From Streptomyces sp. A 4/2 (GTDB lineage: Bacteria; Actinomycetota; Actinomycetes; Streptomycetales; Streptomycetaceae): a stretch of 64,000 bases of DNA. A program made the translations under genes and the position numbers. Location: assembly GCF_940670765.1 (NCBI RefSeq), contig NZ_CALNVW010000007.1, positions 124,001 through 188,000 on the forward strand, written 5' to 3'. Positions 28,228 through 36,578 of the stretch are shown here, one piece after another. The notes under the pieces are model-generated. The model was not told the origin of the DNA, ran no database searches, and saw only the letters and a list, made by a program, of their open reading frames with translations. Positions within the stretch are counted from its first letter, which is position 1; every line of letters starts with the position of its first letter.

Positions 28228-29042
28228 CACGCTGCGGCCCCCGCGTACACCGGCGCGGTCAGGGCCTTCATGCGCGCCGCGATCTGCGTGGCGGACGCGC
28301 GCGGCAGGCTGTCGGCGATCTCGCCGTCCGCCAGGAAGAGGACGCTGTCCGCGTAGGCGGCGGCTGCCGGGTCGTGGGTCACCATCACGACCGTCGCGCC
28401 GAGGGTGTCGACCGCGCCACGCAGCAGGTTCAGCACCTCGGCCGCCGTGGTGGTGTCCAGGGCGCCGGTCGGCTCGTCGGCGAAGACGACGTCCGGCTCG
28501 GTGACGAGCGCGCGGGCGATGGCGACGCGCTGCTGCTGACCGCCGGAGAGTTCGCCGGGGCGGCGCTTGCCCTTGCCTTCGAGGCCGACCTTCGCGAGGA
28601 GTCCGGCGGCCCGGTCCCGGTCCTGGTGGACACCCGCGAGGCGCATCGGGAGCAGGACGTTCTGCTCGACGGTGAGCGAGGGCAGCAGGTTGAACGCCTG
28701 GAAGACGAAGCCGATGCGGGAGCGGCGCAGGGCGGTGAGCTTGTTCTCGCTCATGCCGGTGATCTCGGTGCCGCCGAGCCGTACGGAGCCCTCGGTGGGA
28801 CGGTCGAGGCCCGCCGCGCACTGGAGGAACGTCGACTTGCCCGATCCTGACGGGCCCATCACCGCGGTGAAACCGGCACGCGGGAGGGCGAGGTCGATCC
28901 CGCGCAGGGCGTGGACGACGGAGCTGCCGCGCCCGTACCTGCGGCGGACGCCGCGCAGCTCCACGGCCCAGTCGGTGCCCGGGACGACCGCTGTACGAGG
29001 GTCGTCCGGCCCGGCCTGCCGATTGCTGCGTCGCAGCCCCAT
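28227..29042 (-). CDS. ABC transporter ATP-binding protein (MacB/LolD type)
   Basis: The 271-aa ATPase starts at ATG 29042 with GGAAGG 8 nt upstream; an upstream GTG seven codons earlier is rejected. Walker A is GPSGSGKS (63-70), the signature is LSGGQ (165-169), Walker B is DVVFADEP (184-191), and the switch His is in VMVTHDP. FVFQAFNLLPSLTVEQNV is typical of the LolD/MacB subgroup that pairs with FtsX-like permeases. It is translationally coupled to the permease downstream. Confidence 0.93.
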   Translation of the reverse strand: MGLRRSNRQAGPDDPRTAVVPGTDWAVELRGVRRRYGRGSSVVHALRGIDLALPRAGFTAVMGPSGSGKSTFLQCAAGLDRPTEGSVRLGGTEITGMSENKLTALRRSRIGFVFQAFNLLPSLTVEQNVLLPMRLAGVHQDRDRAAGLLAKVGLEGKGKRRPGELSGGQQQRVAIARALVTEPDVVFADEPTGALDTTTAAEVLNLLRGAVDTLGATVVMVTHDPAAAAYADSVLFLADGEIADSLPRASATQIAARMKALTAPVYAGAAA

Positions 29043-29226
29043 GTTGTCCGCCTTCCGTTTCACCCGATGTCTACGGCTTCGACGCTACGGAGAGCGGGGT
29101 GGGTGGAACCATGGCGGCTGCTGGCGGATACGGGGTGGGGTTCTCCCCACCAGGCCCTCAGGAGATCCGGCCGTCAGCAGACCCGGTCGTCGGAGCAGCG
29201 GGCCAGGCCTTCAGAAGACCCGACCG

Positions 29227-30390
29227 TCAGAGCATCGGCCCCGAATCCGCGTCCCGGCAGATCAGCAGCAGCGCCCGGTCGTCGTTCACGTCCTTCGCCA
29301 CCGCCTCGATCAGATGCCACGCGGCGCCCTCGAAGCCGGTCGGCACATACCGGTCGGCCTCCCCCGACAACCGGTCGATGCCCTCGCTGATGTCCCGGTC
29401 CGGGGCCTCGACCAGGCCGTCCGTGAAGAGCATCAGTACGTCACCGGGGCCCAGCGAGCCCTTGGCCGGGTCGAACTCGGCGCCGTCGTAGACACCCAGC
29501 AGCGGGCCCTCGCCGGACTTCTCCTCCCAGCGGCCACTGCCCGCGTGGAGCTGGAGCGCGGGGAGGTGGCCCGCGGAGAGGAGTTCGTAGTCGCCGGAGT
29601 CCAGGTCGAGGACCAGGTGGATCGAGGTGGCGAATCCTTCGTCCCAGTCCTGGCGGAGGAGGTAGCCGTTGGCGGCCGGCAGGAAGTCGTGCGGCGGCAG
29701 TGAGCCGAGCAGGCCGCCGAACGCGCCCGACAGCAGCAGGGCGCGGGAGCCCGCGTCCATCCCCTTGCCCGAGACGTCCGTGAGGACGACCTCCAGGGTG
29801 CGTCCGCCGCTGGTGCGTGCGGCCACCACGAAGTCGCCCGAGAAGGACTGGCCGCCTGCGGGGCGCAGCGCCATCTCGCGGTGCCAGCCCTGTGGCAGCC
29901 GGGGCAGTTTGCTCTGCACCCGGATGCGTTCGCGCAGGTCGAAGAGCATGGTCCCGCCGCGCCGCCACGGCACCCCGACCCGGCTGCGGAACTGCGCGAT
30001 GAGCAGGCCGAAGAGACCGCAGGCGGCCACCGTGAGGACCGTGCCGGGGGTGACCTGGGCGGTGCCGTCGGTGTACGGGCCGAGCGCGACCGATTCGACG
30101 ATGAGGGCGGCAGCCGCCGCCGCGTACAGCGCGAGCAGGCTCGCGGGGCGCAGCAGCAGTCCCCCGGCCACGATGGGCAGGACCAGGATCGAGGGGGAGC
30201 ACCACACGGGCGTGAGGACGGTCCCGCAGGCGAGCGCCGGGACGGTCAGCATCAGCCCGGCCAGGGCGATCCAGTCCGAGCCGTCGCCCCTGAAGTAGTC
30301 GACGCCTGATCTGCGCAGCCCGATGCGGGCCCGGTGCAGGGACTTCCGCATCCGGGCCGTGACTGATTCTTCTCCGACGCCACCGGCCAT
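29227..30390 (-). CDS. Membrane PP2C-type (SpoIIE/RsbU) phosphatase
   Basis: The 387-aa protein starts MAGGVGEESVT, with AAGG about 8 nt before the ATG. Three to four spans occupy about residues 35-135. A cytosolic PPM phosphatase domain follows with SGDFVVAARTSGGRTLEVVLTDVSGKG (metal-binding Asp residues), SAGHLPALQL, and GDVLMLFTDGLVEAPD. Streptomyces carry dozens of such enzymes, which dephosphorylate anti-anti-sigma factors; no such partner gene is next to it. Divergent from the Eis-like gene. Confidence 0.9.
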   Translation of the reverse strand: MAGGVGEESVTARMRKSLHRARIGLRRSGVDYFRGDGSDWIALAGLMLTVPALACGTVLTPVWCSPSILVLPIVAGGLLLRPASLLALYAAAAAALIVESVALGPYTDGTAQVTPGTVLTVAACGLFGLLIAQFRSRVGVPWRRGGTMLFDLRERIRVQSKLPRLPQGWHREMALRPAGGQSFSGDFVVAARTSGGRTLEVVLTDVSGKGMDAGSRALLLSGAFGGLLGSLPPHDFLPAANGYLLRQDWDEGFATSIHLVLDLDSGDYELLSAGHLPALQLHAGSGRWEEKSGEGPLLGVYDGAEFDPAKGSLGPGDVLMLFTDGLVEAPDRDISEGIDRLSGEADRYVPTGFEGAAWHLIEAVAKDVNDDRALLLICRDADSGPML

Positions 30391-30494
30391 TGCCCGGACC
30401 TTATCCACCCACGCGGGTCCTGTGCAGGGGGACCCTATGACATTGCGTTCGAAATCGACTCGCCCGACGTGGGCCGCGCTGGTAGGCATGGCCC

Positions 30495-31724
30495 ATGAGT
30501 ACAGAGCTGAAGGTACTGCGCCGGGAAGACTGGGGCACCTGGTATGCAGGGTTGGAACTCGCCTTCGGCGGGGTCGACGAATCTCCCGAGGAGCGCAGGC
30601 TCTTCGAGGAACTCACCGAGTACGACCGGTCCGTCGGCGCCTGGGACGGCGACCGGTGCGTGGGGACGTCGGGGGCGTTCAGCTTCCGGCTCTCGGTTCC
30701 CGGGGGCGCGTTCGTACCCGCGGCGGGCGTGACCATGGTCAGTGTCGCGGCGACGCACCGGCGGCGCGGCATTCTGACCTCCATGATGCGGCGGCAGTTG
30801 GACGACGTACGGGCGCTGGGTGAGCCGCTGGCCGTGCTGACCGCCTCGGAGCCCGAGATCTACGGCCGGTTCGGATACGGCGCCGCCACCTGGCAGTTGA
30901 CGGCCGAGATCGACACCTCGCGGGTGAAGCTCACGGTTCCGCGGGGCACCGACGCGGTGCGGCTGCGGTTCGCGCCGCCCGAGGACGCCGCCGAGGAGTG
31001 CGAGGCGGTGTATCTGCGGTCGGTCGGCTCGCGGCCCGGAATGCCCGCGCGGCTGCCGGGCTGGGAGCGGTTGCCGCTCCTCGACCCGCCCGCCGGGCGC
31101 GAGGGTGCTTCGCGGTTGCAGTGTGTCGTGGCCGAGCGGGACGGCGAGGTGGTGGGTTATGTCCGCTTCCACAACAAGCCCGAGTGGGACGCGGCCGGTC
31201 CCGAGGGCGTGATCGTGCTGAAGGACATGGCGGCGCTGGATCCTGCGGCGTACGCGGCGCTGTGGCGCTTCCTCTTCGACGTCGATCTGACGTCGACCGT
31301 GCGGGTGCAGAACCGGCCGGTGGACGACCCCTGGCTGTCGCTGGTCTCCGACGTCAGGCGTTGCGGACTGTCCCGGCGCGACTCGCTGCACGTCCGGCTG
31401 GTGGACGTCGGGGCCGCGCTCGAAGCCCGTACGTATCAGCGGCCGGTGGACGTGGTGCTGGATGTGGAGGACGTCTTCTGCCCCTGGAACAGCGGGCATT
31501 GGCGGCTGACCGGGGACGCGAAGGGCGCGTCCTGCGTACGGACCGACGACGCGGCCGATCTCGCGCTGTCCGTCAAGGAGTTGGGCGCCGCGTACCTCGG
31601 CGGGACGGCGCTGTCCGCGCTCGCGGGTGCCGGGCTGGTACAGGAGCTGCGGCCCGGTGCGCTGGCCGAGGCGTCGCTCGCCTTCGGGTCCGACGTCGCG
31701 CCGTGGCTGCCGCACGGCTTCTGA
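30495..31724 (+). CDS. Eis-like GNAT N-acetyltransferase
   Basis: The 409-aa protein has an N-terminal GNAT domain with the acetyl-CoA site VAATHRRRGILTSMM (about residues 86-100), a second degenerate GNAT half, and a C-terminal sterol-carrier-like domain. IYGRFGYG contains the Tyr used as general acid in Eis enzymes, and the chain ends in Phe409, as in Eis, where the C-terminal carboxylate is the base. Mycobacterial Eis acetylates amines, including aminoglycosides and host proteins; the natural substrate here is unknown. It converges on the Nei-type gene, 13 bp away. Confidence 0.88.
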   Translation: MSTELKVLRREDWGTWYAGLELAFGGVDESPEERRLFEELTEYDRSVGAWDGDRCVGTSGAFSFRLSVPGGAFVPAAGVTMVSVAATHRRRGILTSMMRRQLDDVRALGEPLAVLTASEPEIYGRFGYGAATWQLTAEIDTSRVKLTVPRGTDAVRLRFAPPEDAAEECEAVYLRSVGSRPGMPARLPGWERLPLLDPPAGREGASRLQCVVAERDGEVVGYVRFHNKPEWDAAGPEGVIVLKDMAALDPAAYAALWRFLFDVDLTSTVRVQNRPVDDPWLSLVSDVRRCGLSRRDSLHVRLVDVGAALEARTYQRPVDVVLDVEDVFCPWNSGHWRLTGDAKGASCVRTDDAADLALSVKELGAAYLGGTALSALAGAGLVQELRPGALAEASLAFGSDVAPWLPHGF

Positions 31725-31737
31725 CGCGAGGGCCCGG

Positions 31738-32547
31738 CTACCGCTGCTGGCAGTCCGGGCACCAGAAGAGGTTGCGGGCGGCGAGCGGGGCGGTGCGGAT
31801 CTCGGTGCCGCACCGGTGGCAGGGCAGGCCGGCCCGGCGGTAGACGTACACCTCGCCGCCGTGGTCGTCGACCCGCGGCGCGCGGCCCATCTCCTCGGGG
31901 GTGTGCTCGGGGCGCACGGTGTCGATGCGGTTGTTCCGTACGCCCTCGCGCATCAGGGCGACGAGGTCGGCCCAGACCGCGTCCCATTCGGCGCGGGTCA
32001 GGTCCTTGCCCGCCCGGTACGGGTCGATGCCGTGCCGGAAGAGGACCTCGGCGCGGTAGACGTTGCCGACGCCCGCGATCACCTTCTGGTCCATGAGCAG
32101 GGCGGCCACGCTCGTACGGGAGCGGGAGATCCGGGGCCAGGCCTGGTCGGCGGAGTCCTCGGGGCGGAGCGGGTCGGGGCCCAGGCGGTCGTGAATCGCC
32201 TGCTTCTCGCCGTCGGTGATCAGGGCGCAGGTGGCCGGGCCGCGCAGGTCCGCGTACGCGTCGTCGTTGACGAGGCGGAGGCGGACCGTTTCGGTGGGCG
32301 GCGGCGCCGGGGTGTCGCCGAACCGCAGCTTGCCGATCAGGCCCAGGTGGATATGGATCCAGCCGCTCGCGCCGAAGCCAAGGAACAGGTGCTTGCCGTG
32401 TGCCTCGGTGGCCTCCATGACCCGCCCGTCGACGAGCGCCGCGCTGCCGGAGAACTTCCCCTGCGGGCTGGACGCACGCACAGGCCGGCCGCCGAACCTC
32501 TCGGAGTGGTCGGCGGCCAGTCGGTGGATCGTGTGGCCCTCGGGCAC
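31738..32547 (-). CDS. Fpg/Nei-family DNA glycosylase/AP lyase
   Basis: The 269-aa base-excision enzyme starts at a GTG giving M-PEGHTIHRLA, so the mature N-terminus is the catalytic Pro with Glu next to it. The beta-hairpin Lys is in SPQGKFSG, the helix-two-turn-helix region is MDQKVIAGVGNVYRAEVLF, and the C-terminal zinc finger has CHRC and CPDC. The PEGH start and overall form resemble the actinobacterial Nei2-type enzymes more than Fpg (PELPE). It is 6 bp after rpiB, so the two are co-transcribed. Confidence 0.9.
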   Translation of the reverse strand: MPEGHTIHRLAADHSERFGGRPVRASSPQGKFSGSAALVDGRVMEATEAHGKHLFLGFGASGWIHIHLGLIGKLRFGDTPAPPPTETVRLRLVNDDAYADLRGPATCALITDGEKQAIHDRLGPDPLRPEDSADQAWPRISRSRTSVAALLMDQKVIAGVGNVYRAEVLFRHGIDPYRAGKDLTRAEWDAVWADLVALMREGVRNNRIDTVRPEHTPEEMGRAPRVDDHGGEVYVYRRAGLPCHRCGTEIRTAPLAARNLFWCPDCQQR

Positions 32548-32553
32548 GGAGGG

Positions 32554-33045
32554 TCAGTCCTGCGGCTTCGGGTGGTGGGCCGGAACGGGCGGGAGTTCGC
32601 CGGTCGCCTCGTACGCGGTGAGCATGTCGATGCGGCGCTGGTGGCGCTCCTCGCCGGAGTACGGGGTGTTGAGGAAGATCTCGATGAACTTCACCGCCTC
32701 CTCCTGCGTGTGCATCCGGCCGCCGACGGAGATCACGTTGGCGTCGTTGTGCTCACGGCCGAGCGCGGCGGTCTGCTCGCTCCAGGCCAGCACCGCCCGT
32801 ACGCCCTTGACCTTGTTGGCCGCGATCTGCTCCCCGTTGCCGGAGCCGCCGATCACGATGCCGAGGCTGTCGGGGTCCGCGGCCGTCTGCTCGGCGGCCC
32901 GGAGGCAGAACGGGGGGTAGTCGTCCACGGCGTCGTAGATGTGGGGACCGCAGTCCACGGCCTCATGGCCTTGGGCGGTGAGCCACTCGACGAGGTGGTT
33001 CTTGAGTTCGTAACCGGCATGATCGGAACCGAGGTGCACGCGCAT
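32554..33045 (-). CDS. rpiB: Ribose-5-phosphate isomerase B
   Basis: The 163-aa RpiB/LacA-family enzyme (MRVHLGSDHAGYELKNHL) interconverts ribose-5-phosphate and ribulose-5-phosphate. The substrate site shows SDHAGYELK, the GIVIGGSGNGEQIAANK loop and HNDANVISVGGRM. The active-site Cys of many RpiBs is replaced by Ser here (GGSGNGE), as is usual in actinobacteria. No clear ribosome-binding site precedes the ATG at 33045. It is divergent from the amino acid permease across 87 bp. Confidence 0.93.
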   Translation of the reverse strand: MRVHLGSDHAGYELKNHLVEWLTAQGHEAVDCGPHIYDAVDDYPPFCLRAAEQTAADPDSLGIVIGGSGNGEQIAANKVKGVRAVLAWSEQTAALGREHNDANVISVGGRMHTQEEAVKFIEIFLNTPYSGEERHQRRIDMLTAYEATGELPPVPAHHPKPQD

Positions 33046-33132
33046 GCATCGAGTGTGGCACGTGGGGTAGGTGGGACGCCTGGTCGGGGCACGTATCGCG
33101 TGACCCGTTCGCGACAATTAAGGACAGAGAGC

Positions 33133-34563
33133 ATGAGTGCTGCACCTCCTTCGCGGGTCGCTGAGAGATCGCCCGACGGCGGCTCCCCGGACGGGCTCCA
33201 GGCCGGCCTGAAGAACCGCCATCTCTCGATGATCGCCATCGGCGGCGTGATCGGTGCGGGGCTCTTCGTCGGTTCGGGGGCCGGGATCAATGCCGCGGGC
33301 CCCGGCATTCTGCTCTCGTACGCGCTGACCGGGCTGCTCGTCGTCCTGGTGATGCGGATGCTGGGCGAGATGGCCGCGGCGGATCCGGTCTCCGGGTCGT
33401 TCTCCACGTACGCGGACCGGGCGCTCGGCCGGTGGGCGGGGTTCACCATCGGCTGGCTCTACTGGTTCTTCTGGGCGGTGGTCCTCGCGGTCGAGGCGAC
33501 AGCCGCCGCGACCATCCTGACCGGGTGGGTCCCCGCGATACCTCAGTGGGCGTGGGCGCTCCTGGTGATGCTGGTGCTGACCGGCACCAACCTGGTCTCG
33601 GTCGGGTCCTTCGGTGAATTCGAATTCTGGTTCGCCGGGATCAAGGTCGTCTCGATCATTGCCTTCATCGTGATCGGCCTGCTCGCCGTCTTCGGTCTGC
33701 CGCCGGGCGGTGACGCGGTCGGGATGAGCAATCTGACCGGGCACGGCGGATTCCTGCCGAACGGGCCCGGCGCGATCCTCTCCGGGATGCTGCTGGTCGT
33801 CTTCTCCTTCATGGGCTCGGAGATCGTGACCCTGGCCGCCGCCGAGTCGCCCAACCCGGTGCAGGCCGTCCGCAAGGCGGTCAACAGCGTGATCTGGCGG
33901 ATCGCGCTCTTCTACATCGGCTCGATCTTCGTCATCGTCACGCTGCTGCCGTGGGACTCCAAGGCCGTCTCGACCAGCCCGTACGTCGCGGTGCTCGACT
34001 CGCTGGACATCCCCGGCGCGGGCACGATCATGGACGTCGTGGTGCTGACCGCGGTGCTCTCCTGCCTCAACTCCGGTCTGTACACGGCCTCCCGGATGGC
34101 CTTCTCGCTGGGCCAGCGCGGTGACGCGCCGAAGGCGTTCGCCTCGGTCAACAAGGGCCGGGTGCCCGCCGTGGCCATCTGGGCGTCCGTCGCGTTCGGC
34201 TTCGTCGCGGTGTTCTTCAACTACATCGCCAAGGCCACCGTCTTCCAGTTCCTGCTGAACTCCTCGGGCGCGGTGGCCCTCTTCGTGTGGCTGGTCATCT
34301 GCTTCTCGCAGTTGAAGATGCGCCGCAGGATCGAGCGGGAGAGCCCGGAGCTGCTGACCGTACGGATGTGGCTGTACCCGTATCTGACCTGGGCGACGAT
34401 CGGCCTGATCCTCTTCGTGGTCGGCTACATGCTGTACGACACCGAGGGGCGCAAGCAGATGCTGCTCTCGGTGCTGGTCGGCGCGCTGGTCATGGTGGTC
34501 GCGCTGGTGCGGGACCGGCGGCGGAAGACCGAGGCGCCGAGCGCGGCGGACGTCAGCCCCTGA
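33133..34563 (+). CDS. Amino acid permease (APC superfamily, GABA/AnsP-like)
   Basis: The 476-aa protein has 12 membrane spans and the APC signature IGGVIGAGLFVGSGAGINAAGP in span 1. DPVSGSFSTYADRALG and FSFMGSEIVTLAAAESPNP are typical of the amino-acid transporter subfamily. AAGGA precedes the ATG at 33133 by about 9 nt. The substrate cannot be fixed from sequence. The gene ends at a 20-bp terminator. A collapsed relative lies 0.9 kb downstream, past bioY. Confidence 0.92.
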   Translation: MSAAPPSRVAERSPDGGSPDGLQAGLKNRHLSMIAIGGVIGAGLFVGSGAGINAAGPGILLSYALTGLLVVLVMRMLGEMAAADPVSGSFSTYADRALGRWAGFTIGWLYWFFWAVVLAVEATAAATILTGWVPAIPQWAWALLVMLVLTGTNLVSVGSFGEFEFWFAGIKVVSIIAFIVIGLLAVFGLPPGGDAVGMSNLTGHGGFLPNGPGAILSGMLLVVFSFMGSEIVTLAAAESPNPVQAVRKAVNSVIWRIALFYIGSIFVIVTLLPWDSKAVSTSPYVAVLDSLDIPGAGTIMDVVVLTAVLSCLNSGLYTASRMAFSLGQRGDAPKAFASVNKGRVPAVAIWASVAFGFVAVFFNYIAKATVFQFLLNSSGAVALFVWLVICFSQLKMRRRIERESPELLTVRMWLYPYLTWATIGLILFVVGYMLYDTEGRKQMLLSVLVGALVMVVALVRDRRRKTEAPSAADVSP

Positions 34564-34584
34564 GTCCGGCCGCCCGGCGCACAC

Positions 34585-34629
34585 GGGAAGGGCCCGCATC
34601 CGGTGGATCACCGGATGCGGGCCCTTCCC
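34585..34629. terminator. Shared terminator after the permease and bioY
   Basis: A 20-bp perfect stem (gggaagggcccgcatccggt and its complement) with a 5-nt loop sits between the convergent stops at 34563 and 34648. Confidence 0.9.
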
Positions 34630-34647
34630 CGTACCTACGGAGGCGGT

Positions 34648-35232
34648 TCAGCCGCGGCGGCCCGCGAGCTTCCAGGCGCTCGGCAGCGCGCCCATCGCGA
34701 GGGCCGCCTTCAGCGCGTCACCGATGAGGAACGGGACCAGCCCGGCGGCGATGGCCGCGGAGGCCGACAGGCCGGTGGTCAGCGCCAGGTAGGGGACGCC
34801 GACCGCGTAGATGATCGCCGAGCCGAGCACCATGGTGCCCGCGGTGCGCAGGACGGACCGGTCGCCGCCGCGGCGGGCCAGCGCGCCGACCACGGACGAG
34901 GCGAGCAGCATGCCCAGGACGTATCCGAACGAGGCACCGCCGGGGCCCGAGGTGCCGTTCGCGAACCACGGCATTCCGGCCATGCCCACCAGGGCGTACA
35001 GCGCGAGGGAGAGGAAACCGCGGCGCGCGCCGAGCGAGGCGCCCACGAGCAGCGCGGCGAAGGTCTGGCCGGTGACCGGGACCGGGGAGCCGGGGATCGG
35101 CACGGCGATCTGCGCGGCGATACCGGTGAGCGCGGCGCCGCCGAGCACGAGCGCGATGTCGCGGGTACGGGTGGCCGGAAGCAGATCGGCGAGGACCGCT
35201 CCGGGGCGGGTGGTGACGGCAGCAGTACTCAT
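34648..35232 (-). CDS. bioY: BioY, biotin transporter S component
   Basis: The 194-aa ECF S component has six spans. The BioY features are TGIAAQIAVPIPGSPVPVTGQTFAALLVG (first two spans), GPGGASFGYVLGM and GLVPFLIGDALKAALA. No EcfA/EcfT genes lie nearby, so it uses a shared energising module or works alone, as reported for some BioY. The ATG has GGAG 6 nt upstream. Confidence 0.93.
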   Translation of the reverse strand: MSTAAVTTRPGAVLADLLPATRTRDIALVLGGAALTGIAAQIAVPIPGSPVPVTGQTFAALLVGASLGARRGFLSLALYALVGMAGMPWFANGTSGPGGASFGYVLGMLLASSVVGALARRGGDRSVLRTAGTMVLGSAIIYAVGVPYLALTTGLSASAAIAAGLVPFLIGDALKAALAMGALPSAWKLAGRRG

Positions 35233-35492
35233 CGGGACTCCGCGGGTGAGGGCAGGTGGGGACAGGGTGACGTTAGCCCAGGGGCCTTCGGCCGATCACC
35301 ATCAGCGGCCGACAAAGCGGAGGTTGAGGGTTTGGTGGGTTTCATACAAGGAGGGCGCTTCAACCGCCTTGCCGCGTGATGCTTGTCACTGGAGGCCCAG
35401 CGGGAGAGTCCTCCGTTGTGCATCGGGCAGCCGGATGGGGAGACTGTTGGGTCCCACCAAATCGTCCAGAGCATCGCGAGCGTTGAACCCCC

Positions 35493-35653
35493 ATGTCTGA
35501 CCCCCTCCCGCGGAACCCCTGTCCCCCGGGCTGAAGCAGCGCCACCTGACCATGCTGGGCCTGGGCGGGGTGATCGGCGCCGGGCTCTTCGTGGGTTCCG
35601 GCGCCGGGATCGCGGTCGCGGGCGTACGGGAGTTGAGGGCGCGGCGCGGGTAG
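35493..35653 (+). pseudogene. Remnant of a second amino acid permease gene
   Basis: From 35531 the frame reads LKQRHLTMLGLGGVIGAGLF then VGSGAGIAVAG, matching the N-terminus of the intact permease at 33133 (LKNRHLSMIAIGGVIGAGLF). It then jumps to VRELRARRG and a stop at 35653, so nearly the whole gene is deleted. The apparent ATG at 35493 (MSDPLPRNP) is in another frame and runs into TGA, which indicates a frameshift as well. A perfect terminator follows 23 nt after the stop. The sequence therefore looks like both ends of a permease gene joined by an internal deletion. Confidence 0.8.
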
Positions 35654-35675
35654 CCGTCCGGGGCGACCGGGACGA

Positions 35676-35710
35676 CCGAAGGGGGCATGTCGACGACATG
35701 CCCCCTTCGG
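35676..35710 (+). terminator. Retained terminator of the permease remnant
   Basis: Two 17-nt arms (ccgaagggggcatgtcg and complement) around a single central base form a long hairpin between the remnant and the sodF promoter. Confidence 0.8.
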
Positions 35711-35753
35711 CATGCCCGCCCGGACTTCCGACACTCCTGCTGCTAGCCTGCAC

Positions 35754-35770
35754 TTGCATAGAGGTTGCAA
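35754..35770. promoter_or_regulatory. Nur (nickel) box upstream of sodF
   Basis: The sequence ttgcatagaggttgcaa fits the Streptomyces Nur motif TTGCAA-N5-TTGCAA with one mismatch. It lies 25 bp before the sodF ATG, just downstream of a possible -10 (tagcct, 35744-35749). Nur with nickel represses sodF in S. coelicolor. Confidence 0.8.
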
Positions 35771-35795
35771 TAAGCAGTCGGAGGGCTTGGACGGC

Positions 35796-36437
35796 ATGGC
35801 CATGTACACACTTCCTGAACTTCCGTACGACTACGCGGCGCTCGAACCGGTCATCAACCCGCAGATCATCGAGTTGCACCACGACAAGCACCACGCGGCG
35901 TACGTGAAGGGCGCGAACGACACCCTCGACCAGCTCGCCGAAGCGCGGGACAAGGATCAGTGGGGAGCGGTGAACGGGCTGGAGAAGAACCTCGCGTTCC
36001 ATCTCTCCGGGCACATCCTGCACTCGATCTACTGGCACAACATGACCGGCGACGGTGGCGGCGAGCCCCTCGCGGCGGACGGGGTCGGTGACCTCGCCCA
36101 CGCGATCACCGAGTCCTTCGGTTCCTTCGCCAAGTTCAAGGCCCAGCTCACCAAGGCGGCGGCGACCACTCAGGGGTCGGGCTGGGGCGTGCTCGCCTAC
36201 GAGCCGCTCAGCGGCCGGCTCGTCGTCGAGCAGGTCTACGACCACCAGGGCAATGTCGGCCAGGGCTCGGTGCCGGTCCTGGTCTTCGACGCCTGGGAGC
36301 ACGCCTTCTATCTCCAGTACAAGAACCAGAAGGTGGACTTCATCGAGGCGATGTGGAAGGTCGTCAACTGGCAGGACGTGGCGAAGCGTTACGCCGCGGC
36401 CAAGGCCCGGGGCGACGTGCTGCTGCTGGCGCCGTGA
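35796..36437 (+). CDS. sodF: Iron(-zinc) superoxide dismutase
   Basis: The 213-aa enzyme ([18 protein letters not shown]) has the metal ligands of the Fe/Mn family: His in [10 protein letters not shown], His in [11 protein letters not shown], and Asp/His in [10 protein letters not shown]. The residue pattern [12 protein letters not shown] favours iron. GGAGGG lies about 11 nt before the ATG at 35796; a second ATG two codons later is possible. The Nur-like box in its promoter predicts repression when nickel is plentiful and the nickel SOD is active. Confidence 0.96.
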   Translation: MAMYTLPELPYDYAALEPVINPQIIELHHDKHHAAYVKGANDTLDQLAEARDKDQWGAVNGLEKNLAFHLSGHILHSIYWHNMTGDGGGEPLAADGVGDLAHAITESFGSFAKFKAQLTKAAATTQGSGWGVLAYEPLSGRLVVEQVYDHQGNVGQGSVPVLVFDAWEHAFYLQYKNQKVDFIEAMWKVVNWQDVAKRYAAAKARGDVLLLAP

Positions 36438-36509
36438 CGCCGTAGCCACCACGGAGATACGTCCTGCTCGTGATCGTCTTCTCACCTTCACCCGCAGGCG
36501 GAAACAACG

Positions 36510-36546
36510 GCAGGCCCCCGCGAGGACGTGACTCGCGGGGGCCTGC
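36510..36546. terminator. Shared terminator after sodF and the DsbA-like gene
   Basis: A 15-bp stem (gcaggcccccgcgag / ctcgcgggggcctgc) with a 7-nt loop lies between the convergent genes. Confidence 0.85.
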
Positions 36547-36578
36547 TGTTCGCGTGAGGGGTGCGGCGCGGAACCGGG

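Noticed and set aside
25660..28356. An 898-codon plus-strand frame over the ABC permease
   Set aside because: It is a shadow of the two-module FtsX permease, with Arg/Gly-dominated composition.
31627..33132. N-terminal extension of the amino acid permease back to 31627
   Set aside because: The extension runs antisense through the Nei-type and rpiB genes; the ATG at 33133 has a ribosome-binding site and fits the family length.
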